A stretch of 64,000 bases of DNA from Oscillospiraceae bacterium (GTDB taxonomy: Bacteria > Bacillota > Clostridia > Oscillospirales > Ruminococcaceae), in NCBI GenBank assembly GCA_021201235.1, contig JAJQFI010000016.1, positions 299,175 through 363,174 on the forward strand, written 5' to 3'. The position numbers and the translations under genes are program-made. The notes under the pieces are model-generated. The model was not told the DNA's origin and did not search any database. It saw only the letters and a program-made list of their open reading frames with translations. Numbering within the stretch: the stretch's first letter is position 1; the number at the start of each line of letters is the position of its first letter. Positions 17,740 through 26,561 of the stretch are shown here, piece after piece.

Positions 17740-18417
17740 ATGAATGATAAAGTCAAGAAGAGTCTTAAATCGAGCGGGGTGTACATTGCTCTTTGCGTGG
17801 GGATTCTGGCGGTCGGCGTGGCGACGGCTGTCGGTTACCGGACGGCAGTGGGGTCTCTCACGGAGACACTTATCCCCGATGTGAGCGACGCACTTGAGCT
17901 CCCCGACCTTGACGACTACGAGACGGTCGACTCGATTGTGACCGACGCCGTAAAATCGGAGGAAGCGATAATCGAAGATGACGACGCTTCGGAAGTGACC
18001 GCCGCCGACATCACCGAAGAGCTTGAGACACTTTTCTATGAGGAGGCGAAGATGCTACCGGTGTCGGGAGAAATCCTGACAGAATACTCGTGGGGAGAGC
18101 TTGTGAAGATGACGGGGAGCGTCTGGAAGACCCATGACGGCATCGACATCTCAGCCACGGAAGGCACAGCGGTCAAGTCGATGACCTCGGGAACCGTTAC
18201 CGACATCTATAACGACACCCTTTGGGGCAACTGCGTCGTCATCGACCACGGCGACACGGTTATCGGCTACTATTGCGGCTTGGGGGATGACATTTCCGTA
18301 AGTGTCGGCGATAAAGTGGCATCCGGCACGGTTATAGGAACGGTCGGCAATACGGCGGATATAGAATCGGATCTTGAATCGCATCTGCACTTTGCTCTCA
18401 AATACGAGGGCACATGA
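17740..18417 (+). CDS. M23 peptidase-like protein (SpoIIQ-type), last 12 codons cut by TGA
   Basis: A 225-residue membrane-anchored protein: one N-terminal helix (GVYIALCVGILAVGVATAVGY), an acidic linker, then a LytM/M23 domain. The domain keeps HDGIDISATEGTAVKS, HGDTVIGYYCGL and HLHFALKY. The first metal site reads HDGID as in SpoIIQ-like proteins, so peptidase activity is uncertain. The TGA at 18415-18417 follows KYEGT. The same frame continues IDPISYIEPVK to TAA at 18451-18453, which is the conserved C-terminal strand of the fold. The stop therefore seems premature, removing one interrupted codon and 11 further residues. In sporulating Clostridia such proteins link forespore and mother cell, but that role is inferred only. 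No good RBS was seen. Confidence 0.8.
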   Translation: MNDKVKKSLKSSGVYIALCVGILAVGVATAVGYRTAVGSLTETLIPDVSDALELPDLDDYETVDSIVTDAVKSEEAIIEDDDASEVTAADITEELETLFYEEAKMLPVSGEILTEYSWGELVKMTGSVWKTHDGIDISATEGTAVKSMTSGTVTDIYNDTLWGNCVVIDHGDTVIGYYCGLGDDISVSVGDKVASGTVIGTVGNTADIESDLESHLHFALKYEGT

Positions 18418-18469
18418 ATTGACCCGATTTCCTATATCGAGCCTGTGAAATAATCGGGCTCTACAAATA

Positions 18470-18508
18470 CGCAGTGCATCTTGACCGGTGCACTGCGCTT
18501 TGATTTTA
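18470..18508. terminator. Bidirectional terminator
   Basis: Perfect 9-bp stem CGCAGTGCA (18470-18478) and TGCACTGCG (18489-18497), with T-rich flanks on both strands, between convergent genes. Confidence 0.85.
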
Positions 18509-18784
18509 TCATCCCTTCAAGCCTTTCGCCTGACGAACCATGTCCTCGACAACTATGTCATAGATTTCTCCGAGAGTGGAGCAATATTCGAGAACCTTCC
18601 AAGGCTCGTTTGTGTGGTAGTGAATCTTGATGGTCTCCTCGTCGCCGTATGCCAAGAGGCAGTCGCCCTTGAAATGCTCGACAAAGTAGTCGTCGATTTC
18701 GTCCTCGTCAAGATTCTCTCCGTCGATGAGGAGCTGGGTGTCATACCTGAATTCTATCTCTTCACTGTTAAGCTGTTCGTCCAT
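18509..18784 (-). CDS. Stand-alone fragment-like FakA/DAK-domain protein
   Basis: A 91-residue protein resembling the central segment of FakA/YloV kinase-like proteins: FRYDTQLLIDGENLDEDEIDDYF, then GDCLLAYGDEETIKIHYHTNEPWKVLEYCSTLGEIYDIVVEDM, matching the KVHVHTNDPGxVLEYAxxxGEL block of that family. It lacks the ATP-binding DAK2 domain and the C-terminal half. It has its own AGGAGG box 16 bases after the transporter gene. It is therefore a real gene rather than debris, and a similar small gene is, to my recollection, seen beside this exporter type elsewhere. Function unknown; a regulatory partner of the exporter is a guess. Confidence 0.75.
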   Translation of the reverse strand: MDEQLNSEEIEFRYDTQLLIDGENLDEDEIDDYFVEHFKGDCLLAYGDEETIKIHYHTNEPWKVLEYCSTLGEIYDIVVEDMVRQAKGLKG

Positions 18785-18799
18785 TGTGAACCTCCTATT

Positions 18800-19651
18800 T
18801 TACATTACAAGATTTATTATCATTCCGCTGAATGCACCTATCAGGTACAGAAGCAGAAAGATTGCTATGTTTTCCTTGAGTCTCTTGTTGGTCTTGAAGA
18901 GAACCACGATTCCGAGACCCGCTCCGGTCGAGAGCCCCGCGACTACCGAGCCGAAGGAAAGACCTCCTGCGGCATACAAATTGGTCAGAAGCACCGATGC
19001 GGCGCAGTTCGGGATGAGCCCTATAAGAGCCGCCAGAAACGGCTGGAAGATGCTGTCGGTCATTAAAATGCTTCCGAGCCTGTCCTCTCCGAGGAGCTCG
19101 ATTGCGAAGCCCAAGACAAGCGACGTTATGAATAAGAATATGAAAATCTGGACAGTGTGCTTTGCGGCGGAATAAACCACTCCGTGCTCCTCACAGCCGC
19201 AACCTTCGCACAGATCGCTGAACGGCTCCTCTTCCTCGTTGCCTTTTCGGTGGAAGAATCGGAGTATTGTGTCTATAAGAAGCCCCGCAAGAATCGCTAT
19301 TATCAGCTTTGCAAGTATAAGTCTTCCGACATCGGCGGCGTTTCCACCGGACAATAGAATCGGGATTGCTTCGTCGCTCGTGGCGATGTAGACCGCCATC
19401 AGAGTGCCGAGGCTCACGAGCCTCCCAGAGAAAAGATTCGTCACAGCAACGGAAAATCCGCATTGCGGCACACAGCCGATTATCGCTCCGCCTATCGGTC
19501 CGAACGGTCCCATCCTGCGAAGAGAATTTGCAAGCTTATCGCTCGCCTTGTGCTCTAAAAACTCTATCAGCAGGTACGCACCGAACAGAAACGGAAGCAT
19601 TTTCGCCGTGTCTATGAGTGCGTCCAAAACTACATCTATAACTAAATCCAT
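18800..19651 (-). CDS. Putative 10-TM heavy-metal/manganese exporter (ArsP_2 family)
   Basis: A 283-residue membrane protein of two similar halves. Each half has a Pro-Cys/Pro-Asn-containing helix turn (IGCVPQCGFSVAVTNLFSGRLVSLGTLMAVYIATSDEAIP, and IGLIPNCAASVLLTNLYAAGGLSFGS), typical of PF11449 proteins. The central cytoplasmic loop holds a Cys/His cluster, CEGCGCEEHG, that could bind metal. The family is annotated as putative manganese or heavy-metal transporters; the real substrate is unproven. Forms a two-gene operon with the small DAK-like gene. No yybP-ykoY-like riboswitch was recognised upstream. Confidence 0.85.
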   Translation of the reverse strand: MDLVIDVVLDALIDTAKMLPFLFGAYLLIEFLEHKASDKLANSLRRMGPFGPIGGAIIGCVPQCGFSVAVTNLFSGRLVSLGTLMAVYIATSDEAIPILLSGGNAADVGRLILAKLIIAILAGLLIDTILRFFHRKGNEEEEPFSDLCEGCGCEEHGVVYSAAKHTVQIFIFLFITSLVLGFAIELLGEDRLGSILMTDSIFQPFLAALIGLIPNCAASVLLTNLYAAGGLSFGSVVAGLSTGAGLGIVVLFKTNKRLKENIAIFLLLYLIGAFSGMIINLVM

Positions 19652-19711
19652 ATAAAACCCCTATTTTAATTTCTAACTCTTCCATTTTACATTAATTGAG
19701 TAAGGCTGTCA

Positions 19712-19740
19712 AGTTGATTTTCACGCTTTTTTGTGCTACA
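19712..19740 (+). promoter_or_regulatory. maf promoter
   Basis: TTGATT, a 17-bp spacer and TACAAT just upstream of maf. Confidence 0.5.
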
Positions 19741-19772
19741 ATAGACTCAGATTGTACTATGGAGGAATCTGT

Positions 19773-20348
19773 ATGGCTATAAAATACATATTGGCATCAA
19801 GTTCGCCGAGAAGACATGAGCTTTTTGCGTTCATCACCAAAGATTTCGAGGTTATCTCGCCCGACTGCGATGAAGTGCTTCCAAAAGAGACCGAACCCTA
19901 TTCGGTCCCGGAAATTCTGGCGGTCAGGAAGGCTATGAGCGTCGCAAAGACTCATCCCGACGAGATGGTCGTCGGATGCGACACGGTTGTAATCCTCGAT
20001 GGTGTTATCTTCGGAAAGCCGAAGGACGAGGCGAACGCTTACGACATGCTCGGGACACTTTCCGGGAGAACGCACACCGTCGTCAGCGGCGTCTGCATTT
20101 GCTACAAGGGCAGGACGCTTTCCTTCTCGCAGGAGACGGATGTCGAGTTCTATCCCCTCTCGGACAGCGAAATCAGGAATTACATAACCGAATTCAAGCC
20201 TCTCGACAAAGCCGGCTCCTATGGAGTTCAAGACGGCGGAGCGCTCTTTATAAAGGGCATCAGGGGCGACTATTACAACGTCATGGGGCTTCCGATAGCA
20301 CGGCTCAAGCGCGAAATCGACAAGCTCATCACGCTGGCGGGAGGCTGA
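19773..20348 (+). CDS. maf: Maf-family nucleoside triphosphate pyrophosphatase
   Basis: A 191-residue house-cleaning pyrophosphatase (dTTP/UTP or modified nucleotides). The Maf signature is intact: ILASSSPRRHEL at the start, VGCDTVVILDG, GKPKDEANAYDMLGTLSGRTHTVVSGV, and GSYGVQDGGALFIKGIRGDYYNVMGLP near the end. The ATG at 19773 has a GGAGGA box 6 bases upstream. The upstream ATG in the same frame does not. It is followed after 3 bases by a small unknown gene and then a lipid kinase, probably one operon. Confidence 0.95.
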   Translation: MAIKYILASSSPRRHELFAFITKDFEVISPDCDEVLPKETEPYSVPEILAVRKAMSVAKTHPDEMVVGCDTVVILDGVIFGKPKDEANAYDMLGTLSGRTHTVVSGVCICYKGRTLSFSQETDVEFYPLSDSEIRNYITEFKPLDKAGSYGVQDGGALFIKGIRGDYYNVMGLPIARLKREIDKLITLAGG

Positions 20349-20351
20349 GAG

Positions 20352-20666
20352 ATGGGACTCTTCAAGAAGAAAGACAAGTACACTCTCTCACGGAAAGACC
20401 TGGCGAAATTCAACGGCAAGTCGATCCAATACGCCGTCGAGAGGATTGACGGACAGGAAAAGGTTCTTGGGAAGAACGGCGGGATTATCATCCTCAGCGA
20501 TGTTATCGTCGTCATGTGCGAAGCGCACGAGGTCTTCAGATGCCGTATCAAGGGCGCAACCATGGGCGAGCTACTGAGCGGAAACGACGTTGAAATAGTC
20601 GGCTATGACGACTACACCGGCGAAAAGCGCTTTGTCACGGCGCACTATTCCTACTATCGAAAATAG
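20352..20666 (+). CDS. Conserved-looking hypothetical protein, 104 residues
   Basis: Not recognised. A small soluble protein with a basic N-terminus (MGLFKKKDKYTLSRKDL) and alternating strand-like segments (GGIIILSDVIVVMCEAHEVFRCRIKGATMGELLSGNDVEIVGYDDY), suggesting a small beta barrel or PH-like fold. Codon use equals that of its neighbours. It starts 3 bases after maf and ends 12 bases before the lipid kinase, so it is almost certainly real and co-transcribed. Confidence 0.75.
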   Translation: MGLFKKKDKYTLSRKDLAKFNGKSIQYAVERIDGQEKVLGKNGGIIILSDVIVVMCEAHEVFRCRIKGATMGELLSGNDVEIVGYDDYTGEKRFVTAHYSYYRK

Positions 20667-20678
20667 GAGGCGAATCAC

Positions 20679-21581
20679 ATGAACGAGAAGCGGCTGTTAC
20701 TCGTATATAACCCCAACTCGGGGACGAAAACGATTGCGAAAAAGCTTTCGGACATCGTCGACACCTTCACAAAAGGTGGATATGAGGTCACCGTCCACCC
20801 GACGCAGAGACGGCTCGACTGTCTTGAGACGGTCTCCGAAAATTGCAACGCCGGATACGACAGAATCGTGATTGCCGGCGGCGACGGGACTCTGAACGAA
20901 GCCGTCAATGGATTCATCCGTGCCGATTACCGGAGCAGCTTCGGCTATATCCCCTGCGGGTCGACGAACGATTTCTCGAAGTCGGTCAGGATTCCGACGA
21001 GGACGCTCGATGCGGCGAAGACGGCTATAGAAGGCGTGCCCTTCGTCTGCGACGTGGGGAGCTTAAACGGCAGATATTTCACCTATGTTGCGGCTTTCGG
21101 GACGCTTGCCGAGGTCTCCTACAGCACGCCCCAGAACGCAAAGAATCAGCTTGGATTCAGCGCATATATTTTGGAGGGCCTGGCTTCCCTTCCGGCGATG
21201 ACTTCCTATAAACTCACATTCGAATCGGAGGAAAGAAGCGGCAAGGGCGACTATCTCCTCGGGCTTATCTTAAACACCGTTCATGTCGGCGGGATGAAGA
21301 TTCGGGGCGTCGACGACATCCGCCTTGACGACGGAAAGTTCGAGGTTCTGCTCATCAAAAATCCCAAAAACACCGCAGAGCTCAACCACATCATAGCTTC
21401 GGTCATGAAGCTTGATTTCGATAACGAGTATATGGACGGGTTCAAGACATCGAAGCTCACTCTTAAGTGCAAGACGCCGATTGCCTGGACGGTTGACGGC
21501 GAAAAGGGCGGAGAATACACCGAGTCGGTGATTGAGGTCAGGGAGAAGGGGCTCAAGGTTCTGGTGCAGAAGAAAAATTGA
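20679..21581 (+). CDS. Diacylglycerol kinase-family lipid kinase (DagK/YegS type)
   Basis: A 300-residue lipid kinase. LLLVYNPNSGT at the start, the nucleotide-binding IVIAGGDGTLNEAVNGF at about residues 63-79, and YIPCGSTNDFSKSV mark the DAGK catalytic domain. The C-terminal beta-sandwich domain includes GGMKIRGVDDIRLDDGKFEV. It phosphorylates diacylglycerol or a related lipid, recycling it into phospholipid. The AGGAGG box precedes the ATG. Last gene of the maf group. Confidence 0.93.
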   Translation: MNEKRLLLVYNPNSGTKTIAKKLSDIVDTFTKGGYEVTVHPTQRRLDCLETVSENCNAGYDRIVIAGGDGTLNEAVNGFIRADYRSSFGYIPCGSTNDFSKSVRIPTRTLDAAKTAIEGVPFVCDVGSLNGRYFTYVAAFGTLAEVSYSTPQNAKNQLGFSAYILEGLASLPAMTSYKLTFESEERSGKGDYLLGLILNTVHVGGMKIRGVDDIRLDDGKFEVLLIKNPKNTAELNHIIASVMKLDFDNEYMDGFKTSKLTLKCKTPIAWTVDGEKGGEYTESVIEVREKGLKVLVQKKN

Positions 21582-21600
21582 TTGTGAAATAATACAAATA

Positions 21601-21630
21601 CCGCCTCGATGATGGATCGGGGCGGTTTTA
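21601..21630. terminator. Terminator between lipid kinase and MFS/spermidine synthase genes
   Basis: Ten-bp stem CCGCCTCGAT (21601-21610) and ATCGGGGCGG (21616-21625) with one G-U pair, then TTTTATTT. It can serve both convergent genes. Confidence 0.85.
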
Positions 21631-21675
21631 TTTCCATATGTACGAGTGATTCTGTTCCGATATCGTTGACTTCGG

Positions 21676-23262
21676 TCACGCTATCAGATACTGATACAGC
21701 TCCGAGACGCTCATGTCCTGCATCATCCTTTTCAGGGATTCGAGTTCGGATGAAATCATCTCGTCGAGAACCTGCATGCCGAGGAGCTCGACCGGGGCTT
21801 TATCGTCGGTCAGGATTAAATCGCTGGGTTCGACTTCGGTCATGCGATTGTAAACTCTGGTCATGAAGGTATTGACCGTTCCGTCAAGGGAGTCAAGGCT
21901 CGCACCGAGCTGGTCATAGCAATCATAGCTGTTCGAGGCGAAAAGAACGAGGTTCGAGCCGCTTGTCGCGACGGTGTAGACGCTATCGAAAACCGACTTT
22001 ATCGTTCCGCAGAGATAGTCGTTGATACTGTCTTCGTCGCTTGTCGAGTACATGTTCATATTGACGACCATTACTCCTCCGTCGTTAAGGTGCTCGGCGA
22101 CCTCCTCGAAGAACTCAACGCTCGACATTTGGAACGGGATTGTTATGTCCTGATAGGCGTCGACCATAATCACGTCATAGGTCTCATTGGTAAGGTTGAT
22201 GTAGGCTCTGCCGTCCTGAGTGTAGGTCGTGACGCAGTCGGAAAGGTCGAAATATTCATATGCCAAATCTATAATCTTCTGGTCGATCTCGACACCGTCG
22301 ATGTCTGTTATTCCGAAATAGTATTCACACTGAGTGGCGAATGTTCCGGTGCCGAGTCCTAAAATAAGCACAGAAGTGTCTTCATTTTCTGCGGCTCCTG
22401 CCATTACGGGCGCGGCGAGTGCGTAGTCATAGTACATTCCCGTGAGACCGGTTGTCTTCATCTTGACAGACTGAACGCCGAAGAGGACGTTTGTCGACAG
22501 GTAAATCGAGTCCTCGTCCTCCTCAACTCTTAGATAGTTATAGATTGATTCGCCCTCATAGAGGATATCCGTCTCCCAGAAAGCGACGCCGATATTGTTC
22601 GAGAGAATTCCCAGCGCAAACACCACTACCATCGCGATTCCTTTGCCAACGAAGCGCTTCTTTTTCATAATCCAGTAGACGATGCAGACGATGTAGAGAA
22701 TGCTCGCAAACAGGACGAAGGTCATCGCAGTGCCGATGTTCGGGATTGTCACGAATGTGGGCAGGAAGGTGCCGATTATTGAGCCGATGGTGTTGCAGGC
22801 TTCAATGCGTCCAACAGTTCTGCCGCTCTCCTCAAGGCTCGAGGTTGCATATTTGACGAGGTTCGGGGTTACCATTCCGAGAACCAGAAGCGGGAAAACG
22901 AAGACGATTATGCAGGAGACGAACGCCGCGACGATGAGGTAGTTCGTCGTCACGAACATCGCAAGCACCAAGGCAACTCCGGCGATGATGAACTTTCCGA
23001 CAAGAGGGATGAGCATCGTCCACGTTGCCGCGCCGAAAAGCCAACCGAAAAGATAGTCAGGGTTGTTGTGCTTGTCCGCCATCTTCCCGCCGAGGACGTT
23101 TCCTATCGCCATCGCAATCATTATGGTACCGATGACTATCGTCCAGACAATCTGACTCGATGAGAAATAGGGGGCCAGAAGCCTCTGTGCGCCGAGCTCT
23201 ATCGCCATTACCGACAGTCCCGAGAAGAACGCCGTGGCATAAAACAGCCATTTGTTTTTCAT
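21676..23262 (-). CDS. Fused MFS-like membrane / spermidine synthase-like protein
   Basis: A 528-residue two-domain protein. Residues 1 to about 215 form six or more membrane helices. From about 235 onward is a spermidine synthase-like methyltransferase fold: VLILGLGTGTFATQCEYYF (glycine-rich cofactor loop), ITDIDGVEIDQKIIDLAYEYF, and YDVIMVDAYQDITIPFQMSS (acidic site). Such fusions are widespread in bacteria. Whether they make polyamines is not established for most, and no speA/D/E genes are near. It lies 28 bases after the FGGY kinase gene on the same strand. Confidence 0.88.
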   Translation of the reverse strand: MKNKWLFYATAFFSGLSVMAIELGAQRLLAPYFSSSQIVWTIVIGTIMIAMAIGNVLGGKMADKHNNPDYLFGWLFGAATWTMLIPLVGKFIIAGVALVLAMFVTTNYLIVAAFVSCIIVFVFPLLVLGMVTPNLVKYATSSLEESGRTVGRIEACNTIGSIIGTFLPTFVTIPNIGTAMTFVLFASILYIVCIVYWIMKKKRFVGKGIAMVVVFALGILSNNIGVAFWETDILYEGESIYNYLRVEEDEDSIYLSTNVLFGVQSVKMKTTGLTGMYYDYALAAPVMAGAAENEDTSVLILGLGTGTFATQCEYYFGITDIDGVEIDQKIIDLAYEYFDLSDCVTTYTQDGRAYINLTNETYDVIMVDAYQDITIPFQMSSVEFFEEVAEHLNDGGVMVVNMNMYSTSDEDSINDYLCGTIKSVFDSVYTVATSGSNLVLFASNSYDCYDQLGASLDSLDGTVNTFMTRVYNRMTEVEPSDLILTDDKAPVELLGMQVLDEMISSELESLKRMMQDMSVSELYQYLIA

Positions 23263-23290
23263 TGTAACTCCTTTCGCAATTTGAATGGGT

Positions 23291-24880
23291 TTACCTATAG
23301 TTTTCTACTGCCGCTCTCTCAGCGGGGAGCATGCTCTCGTATCTCTTCATATAGCTATTGAAGCCTTCGATATCACTTTCGGAGGGCGCCTCTGTCGTGG
23401 ACTTCATGTTGTCGCCGCAGAAGATGTTATTCTCGAGATAATCAGCAAGAGCTTCGCCTTCGGACTTAAGAGCCATATACTGCGCCAGAAGCGCCATTCC
23501 CCATGCACCGCCTTCGCCGGCTGTCTCCATTACGGAAACGGGGGTGTTCATCGCAGCCGCAAGGAGCTTCTGCCCGACGCCCTTTGTCTTGAAGTAGCCA
23601 CCGTGACCTGTAATCCGATCGATTTCCACCTTTTCAGCCGCCAGAATATCGAGACCTATTTTTAAAGTTGCCAAAGCTGAAAACAGATTGTTTCTGATTA
23701 AATTTGCAAGTGTGAAATTGCCGTCGGGGACCCTCACGAGGAGCGGTCTACCCTCGTCAAGCTTGGTGATACTCTCTCCCGAGAAGTAGTTGCAGGAGCA
23801 GACGCCGCCGCAATCGGGGTCGCCCGTCATCGCATGAGTGAGAAGCAGGTCATAGAGGTCGGGCTTTCTCATCGGGTGACCGGAAAGATTGGCGAACTCC
23901 ATGAAAATCTTCATCCAAGCGTCAAGGTCGGAGGAGCAGTTGTTGCAGTGAACCATCGCAACCGGCTTGCCGTCGGGAGTCGTGACCATGTCAATCTCGG
24001 GATAATACTTCGAAAGGGGCTTGTCAAGGACAACCATCGCAAATACCGATGTTCCTGCCGAAACGTTACCGGTCTTCACTCTCACGCTGTTTGTCGCCGC
24101 CATTCCGGTGCCTGCATCGCCCTCGGGAGGGCAAAGAGGAATTCCGGGCTGAAGCTTGCCGGTCGGGTCGAGGAATTTCGCCCCCTCGGGAGTGAGGGCT
24201 CCCGCGTTTTCTCCCGCCATGAGAATGTCGGGGAAAATCTCGGAAAGTGTCCATGAGAAGCCATAGGGCTTGACAAGCTCGTCGAACTTCGCGACCATTC
24301 CGGCATCGAACTTACCGGTGTTCGAATCTATTGGGAACATTCCCGAAGCTTCGCCGACGCCGAGAACTCTGTTCCCTGTCAGCATATAGTGGATATATCC
24401 GGCGAGAGTGAGGACATATGAGATGTCCTTGACGTGCTCCTCGCCATTGAGAATTACCTGATAAAGATGAGCTATCGACCAACGCTCGGGGATATTGAAG
24501 CCGAAAAGCTCGGAAAGCTCCCCTGCCGCCTGAGCGGTGATGGTGTTGCGCCATGTTCTGAACGGAACGAGGAGCTTTCCCGACTTGTCGAAAGCCATAT
24601 AGCCGTGCATCATCGCACTGAAGCCCATTGCACCCATCGTGGTGAGAGGCTCGCCGTACTTCGACTCAAAATCGCTTGCCAGCGAGGCGTAGCAGTCCTG
24701 CAAACCGGTGTGGATATCCTGAAGAGAATATGTCCAGATGCCGTTTTCGAGACGGTTTTCCCAGTCGTGAGCGCCGGATGCAAGCACTTCGCCGTGGGTG
24801 CCGGTTAAAATTGCCTTAATTCGGGTGGAGCCGAATTCTATTCCCATAAAGGTTTTCTTCTGATCTATCGCAGTTGTCAT
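23291..24880 (-). CDS. FGGY-family carbohydrate kinase (xylulokinase-like)
   Basis: A 529-residue sugar kinase with the two-domain actin/hexokinase fold. It shows an ATP loop near the start ([17 protein letters not shown]), the first-domain [17 protein letters not shown], and the second-domain [17 protein letters not shown] and [21 protein letters not shown]. The last of these resembles the FGGY C-terminal signature. ATG 24880 is used: it has an AGGAGG-like box and gives an N-terminus close to the family, while the longer frame has none. Substrate is unsettled: xylulose would fit the xylan genes, but it is divergent from classical XylB. Confidence 0.87.
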   Translation of the reverse strand: MTTAIDQKKTFMGIEFGSTRIKAILTGTHGEVLASGAHDWENRLENGIWTYSLQDIHTGLQDCYASLASDFESKYGEPLTTMGAMGFSAMMHGYMAFDKSGKLLVPFRTWRNTITAQAAGELSELFGFNIPERWSIAHLYQVILNGEEHVKDISYVLTLAGYIHYMLTGNRVLGVGEASGMFPIDSNTGKFDAGMVAKFDELVKPYGFSWTLSEIFPDILMAGENAGALTPEGAKFLDPTGKLQPGIPLCPPEGDAGTGMAATNSVRVKTGNVSAGTSVFAMVVLDKPLSKYYPEIDMVTTPDGKPVAMVHCNNCSSDLDAWMKIFMEFANLSGHPMRKPDLYDLLLTHAMTGDPDCGGVCSCNYFSGESITKLDEGRPLLVRVPDGNFTLANLIRNNLFSALATLKIGLDILAAEKVEIDRITGHGGYFKTKGVGQKLLAAAMNTPVSVMETAGEGGAWGMALLAQYMALKSEGEALADYLENNIFCGDNMKSTTEAPSESDIEGFNSYMKRYESMLPAERAAVENYR

Positions 24881-24914
24881 TACATAGTCCTCCGAAAGTA
24901 AAATGTTACCTTTA

Positions 24915-24943
24915 ATTATACCCGTAAAAGCGCTTATTGTCAA
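24915..24943 (-). promoter_or_regulatory. FGGY kinase promoter with cre-like site
   Basis: On the minus strand TTGACA (24943-24938), 17-bp spacer, TATAAT (24920-24915). The spacer holds TAAAAGCGCTTATT (24925-24938), 12 of 14 positions agreeing with the CcpA cre consensus TGWAANCGNTNWCA-type pattern and centred on CG. It could be a cre box or another LacI-family operator. Confidence 0.6.
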
Positions 24944-25033
24944 TCGTGAAGAGAAAATCTTTCGGGATTTGTTTTCGTATTTTCCTTTGTGCAATATGTA
25001 CAAATCAGGGCTGAAATTGTAACAAAATTGTAA

Positions 25034-25168
25034 TTGTAATTTCTTTCGAAGTGTGATACAATATAATGGATTGAGAAAGCGGAACGGCTTTACAGCTTTT
25101 TTTGAGCCGCTCCCGAACCCGAATTTTCAGCTTATTGCTTTAGCTTATTTGCGTTAGCTTATTTGCTC
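25034..25168 (+). promoter_or_regulatory. murA promoter and repeat-bearing leader
   Basis: TTGTAA (25034-25039), 17-bp spacer, TACAAT (25057-25062). The leader then carries three imperfect tandem copies of AGCTTATTTGCnT (25129-25141, 25142-25155, 25156-25168). Just before the repeats is a CGGCT/AGCCG hairpin with a T-rich loop. No known riboswitch was recognised. Confidence 0.5.
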
Positions 25169-25185
25169 TCAGGAGATAAACATAT

Positions 25186-26469
25186 ATGGAAGAAAAATTA
25201 GTTATCAACGGCGGAAAGCCCCTTAAGGGCGACGTCTATATCAGCGGCGCAAAGAATGCCGCAGTAGCCATTGTTGCCGCAACAATCCTTTGCGACGAGC
25301 CCGTTACACTTGAGAATGTCCCCGAAATCGGCGACATCGGAATCTGCGTCAAAATCCTTTATGAGATGGGCGCAAGCATCAAAATCATCGACAAAAACAC
25401 CATAAGAATAGACACAAGAGGAATCAGTGATCCGGTCGTCCCCTATGAGCTCGCCAGATCTATCAGAGCTTCGAGCTACTTTATGGGAACGCTCTTGGGC
25501 AGATTCAAGAAAGCCGACGTTCCGCTCCCCGGCGGATGTGACCTCGGCGACAGACCGATTGACCAGCACATCAAGGCGTTCAATGCCCTCGGTGCCGAAT
25601 ATTCGCTTGAAGGCGGAATCGTAAGGCTTCGCGCTGACGAGCTTATCGGAAACCAGATTTACTTTGACAAGCACACCGTTGGCGGAACCATCAACGCGAT
25701 TTGCGCCGCCGTCAAGGCAAAAGGCTTGACCGTCATAGAGAATGCGAATAAAGAACCGCACATTGTCGACCTTGCCAACTTCCTGAACTCCATGGGAGCC
25801 GACATCATGGGCGCAGGCACCGACGTTATAAAGATAAGAGGCGTCGACTACCTCAAGGGTATCACCTATTCCGTAATCCCCGACCAGATTGAAGCCGGAA
25901 CCTATATGGTTGCCGCCGCCGCCACAAAGGGCGACGTGTGGGTCAAGAACGTAATCCCGAAGCACCTTGAATCAATCACTGCAAAACTCCGAAAAGTCGG
26001 CGCGACGGTTGAAGAATATGACGAATGCGTTCATGTTTATGTCGATGGTCCGCTTCTCAAAACTACACTCAAGACCCTTCCCCACCCCGGTTTCCCGACC
26101 GATATGCAACCGCAGTTCTCGACTCTTCTCACGATTGCCGAAGGGACAAGCGTCGTAACGGACGACATCTTCGACAACCGGTTCAGATATGCAAATGAGC
26201 TGAGAAGAATGGGCGCAGACATCACCGTCGAGGGCACCACAGCCGTCATTCAGGGCGTTTCCGAGCTGAACGGAGCCGCCGTAAGAGCACCCGACCTACG
26301 TGCCGGAATCGCGCTCGTAATCGCAGGTCTCATAGCGAACGGAACAACAGTCGTCGAGAACATCTACCACATCGAGAGAGGCTATGAGAACATCGAGGAC
26401 AAGCTCATGGGGCTCGGTGCCGACATAGTCAGAGTCAGAGAATACGACACCGTAAAGAGAACCGGCTGA
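25186..26469 (+). CDS. murA: UDP-N-acetylglucosamine 1-carboxyvinyltransferase
   Basis: First committed step of peptidoglycan synthesis: transfer of enolpyruvate from PEP to UDP-GlcNAc. At 427 residues it has normal length. Seen are the N-terminal GGKPLKGDVYISGAKNAAVAIVAATIL with the catalytic-site Lys/Asn, the PEP-binding Cys in the loop LPGGCDLGDRPID (fosfomycin target), and HPGFPTDMQPQFSTLL. The Cys is present, so intrinsic fosfomycin resistance by the Asp variant is not expected. Gram-positives often carry two copies; whether this is the main one cannot be told. Confidence 0.96.
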   Translation: MEEKLVINGGKPLKGDVYISGAKNAAVAIVAATILCDEPVTLENVPEIGDIGICVKILYEMGASIKIIDKNTIRIDTRGISDPVVPYELARSIRASSYFMGTLLGRFKKADVPLPGGCDLGDRPIDQHIKAFNALGAEYSLEGGIVRLRADELIGNQIYFDKHTVGGTINAICAAVKAKGLTVIENANKEPHIVDLANFLNSMGADIMGAGTDVIKIRGVDYLKGITYSVIPDQIEAGTYMVAAAATKGDVWVKNVIPKHLESITAKLRKVGATVEEYDECVHVYVDGPLLKTTLKTLPHPGFPTDMQPQFSTLLTIAEGTSVVTDDIFDNRFRYANELRRMGADITVEGTTAVIQGVSELNGAAVRAPDLRAGIALVIAGLIANGTTVVENIYHIERGYENIEDKLMGLGADIVRVREYDTVKRTG

Positions 26470-26561
26470 TAAATACCACAGATAATAATTCTCCTGCGTA
26501 TCTCCTTTGCGGGATTTACGCAGGGTTTGTTTTGCCCAGATTCAGAAAGGGACGTGTCACG

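Noticed and set aside
18509..18784. Calling the 91-residue gene a FakA pseudogene
   Set aside because: It has its own AGGAGG start signal, a natural stop followed by a terminator and good codon use. Nothing resembling the missing FakA parts flanks it.
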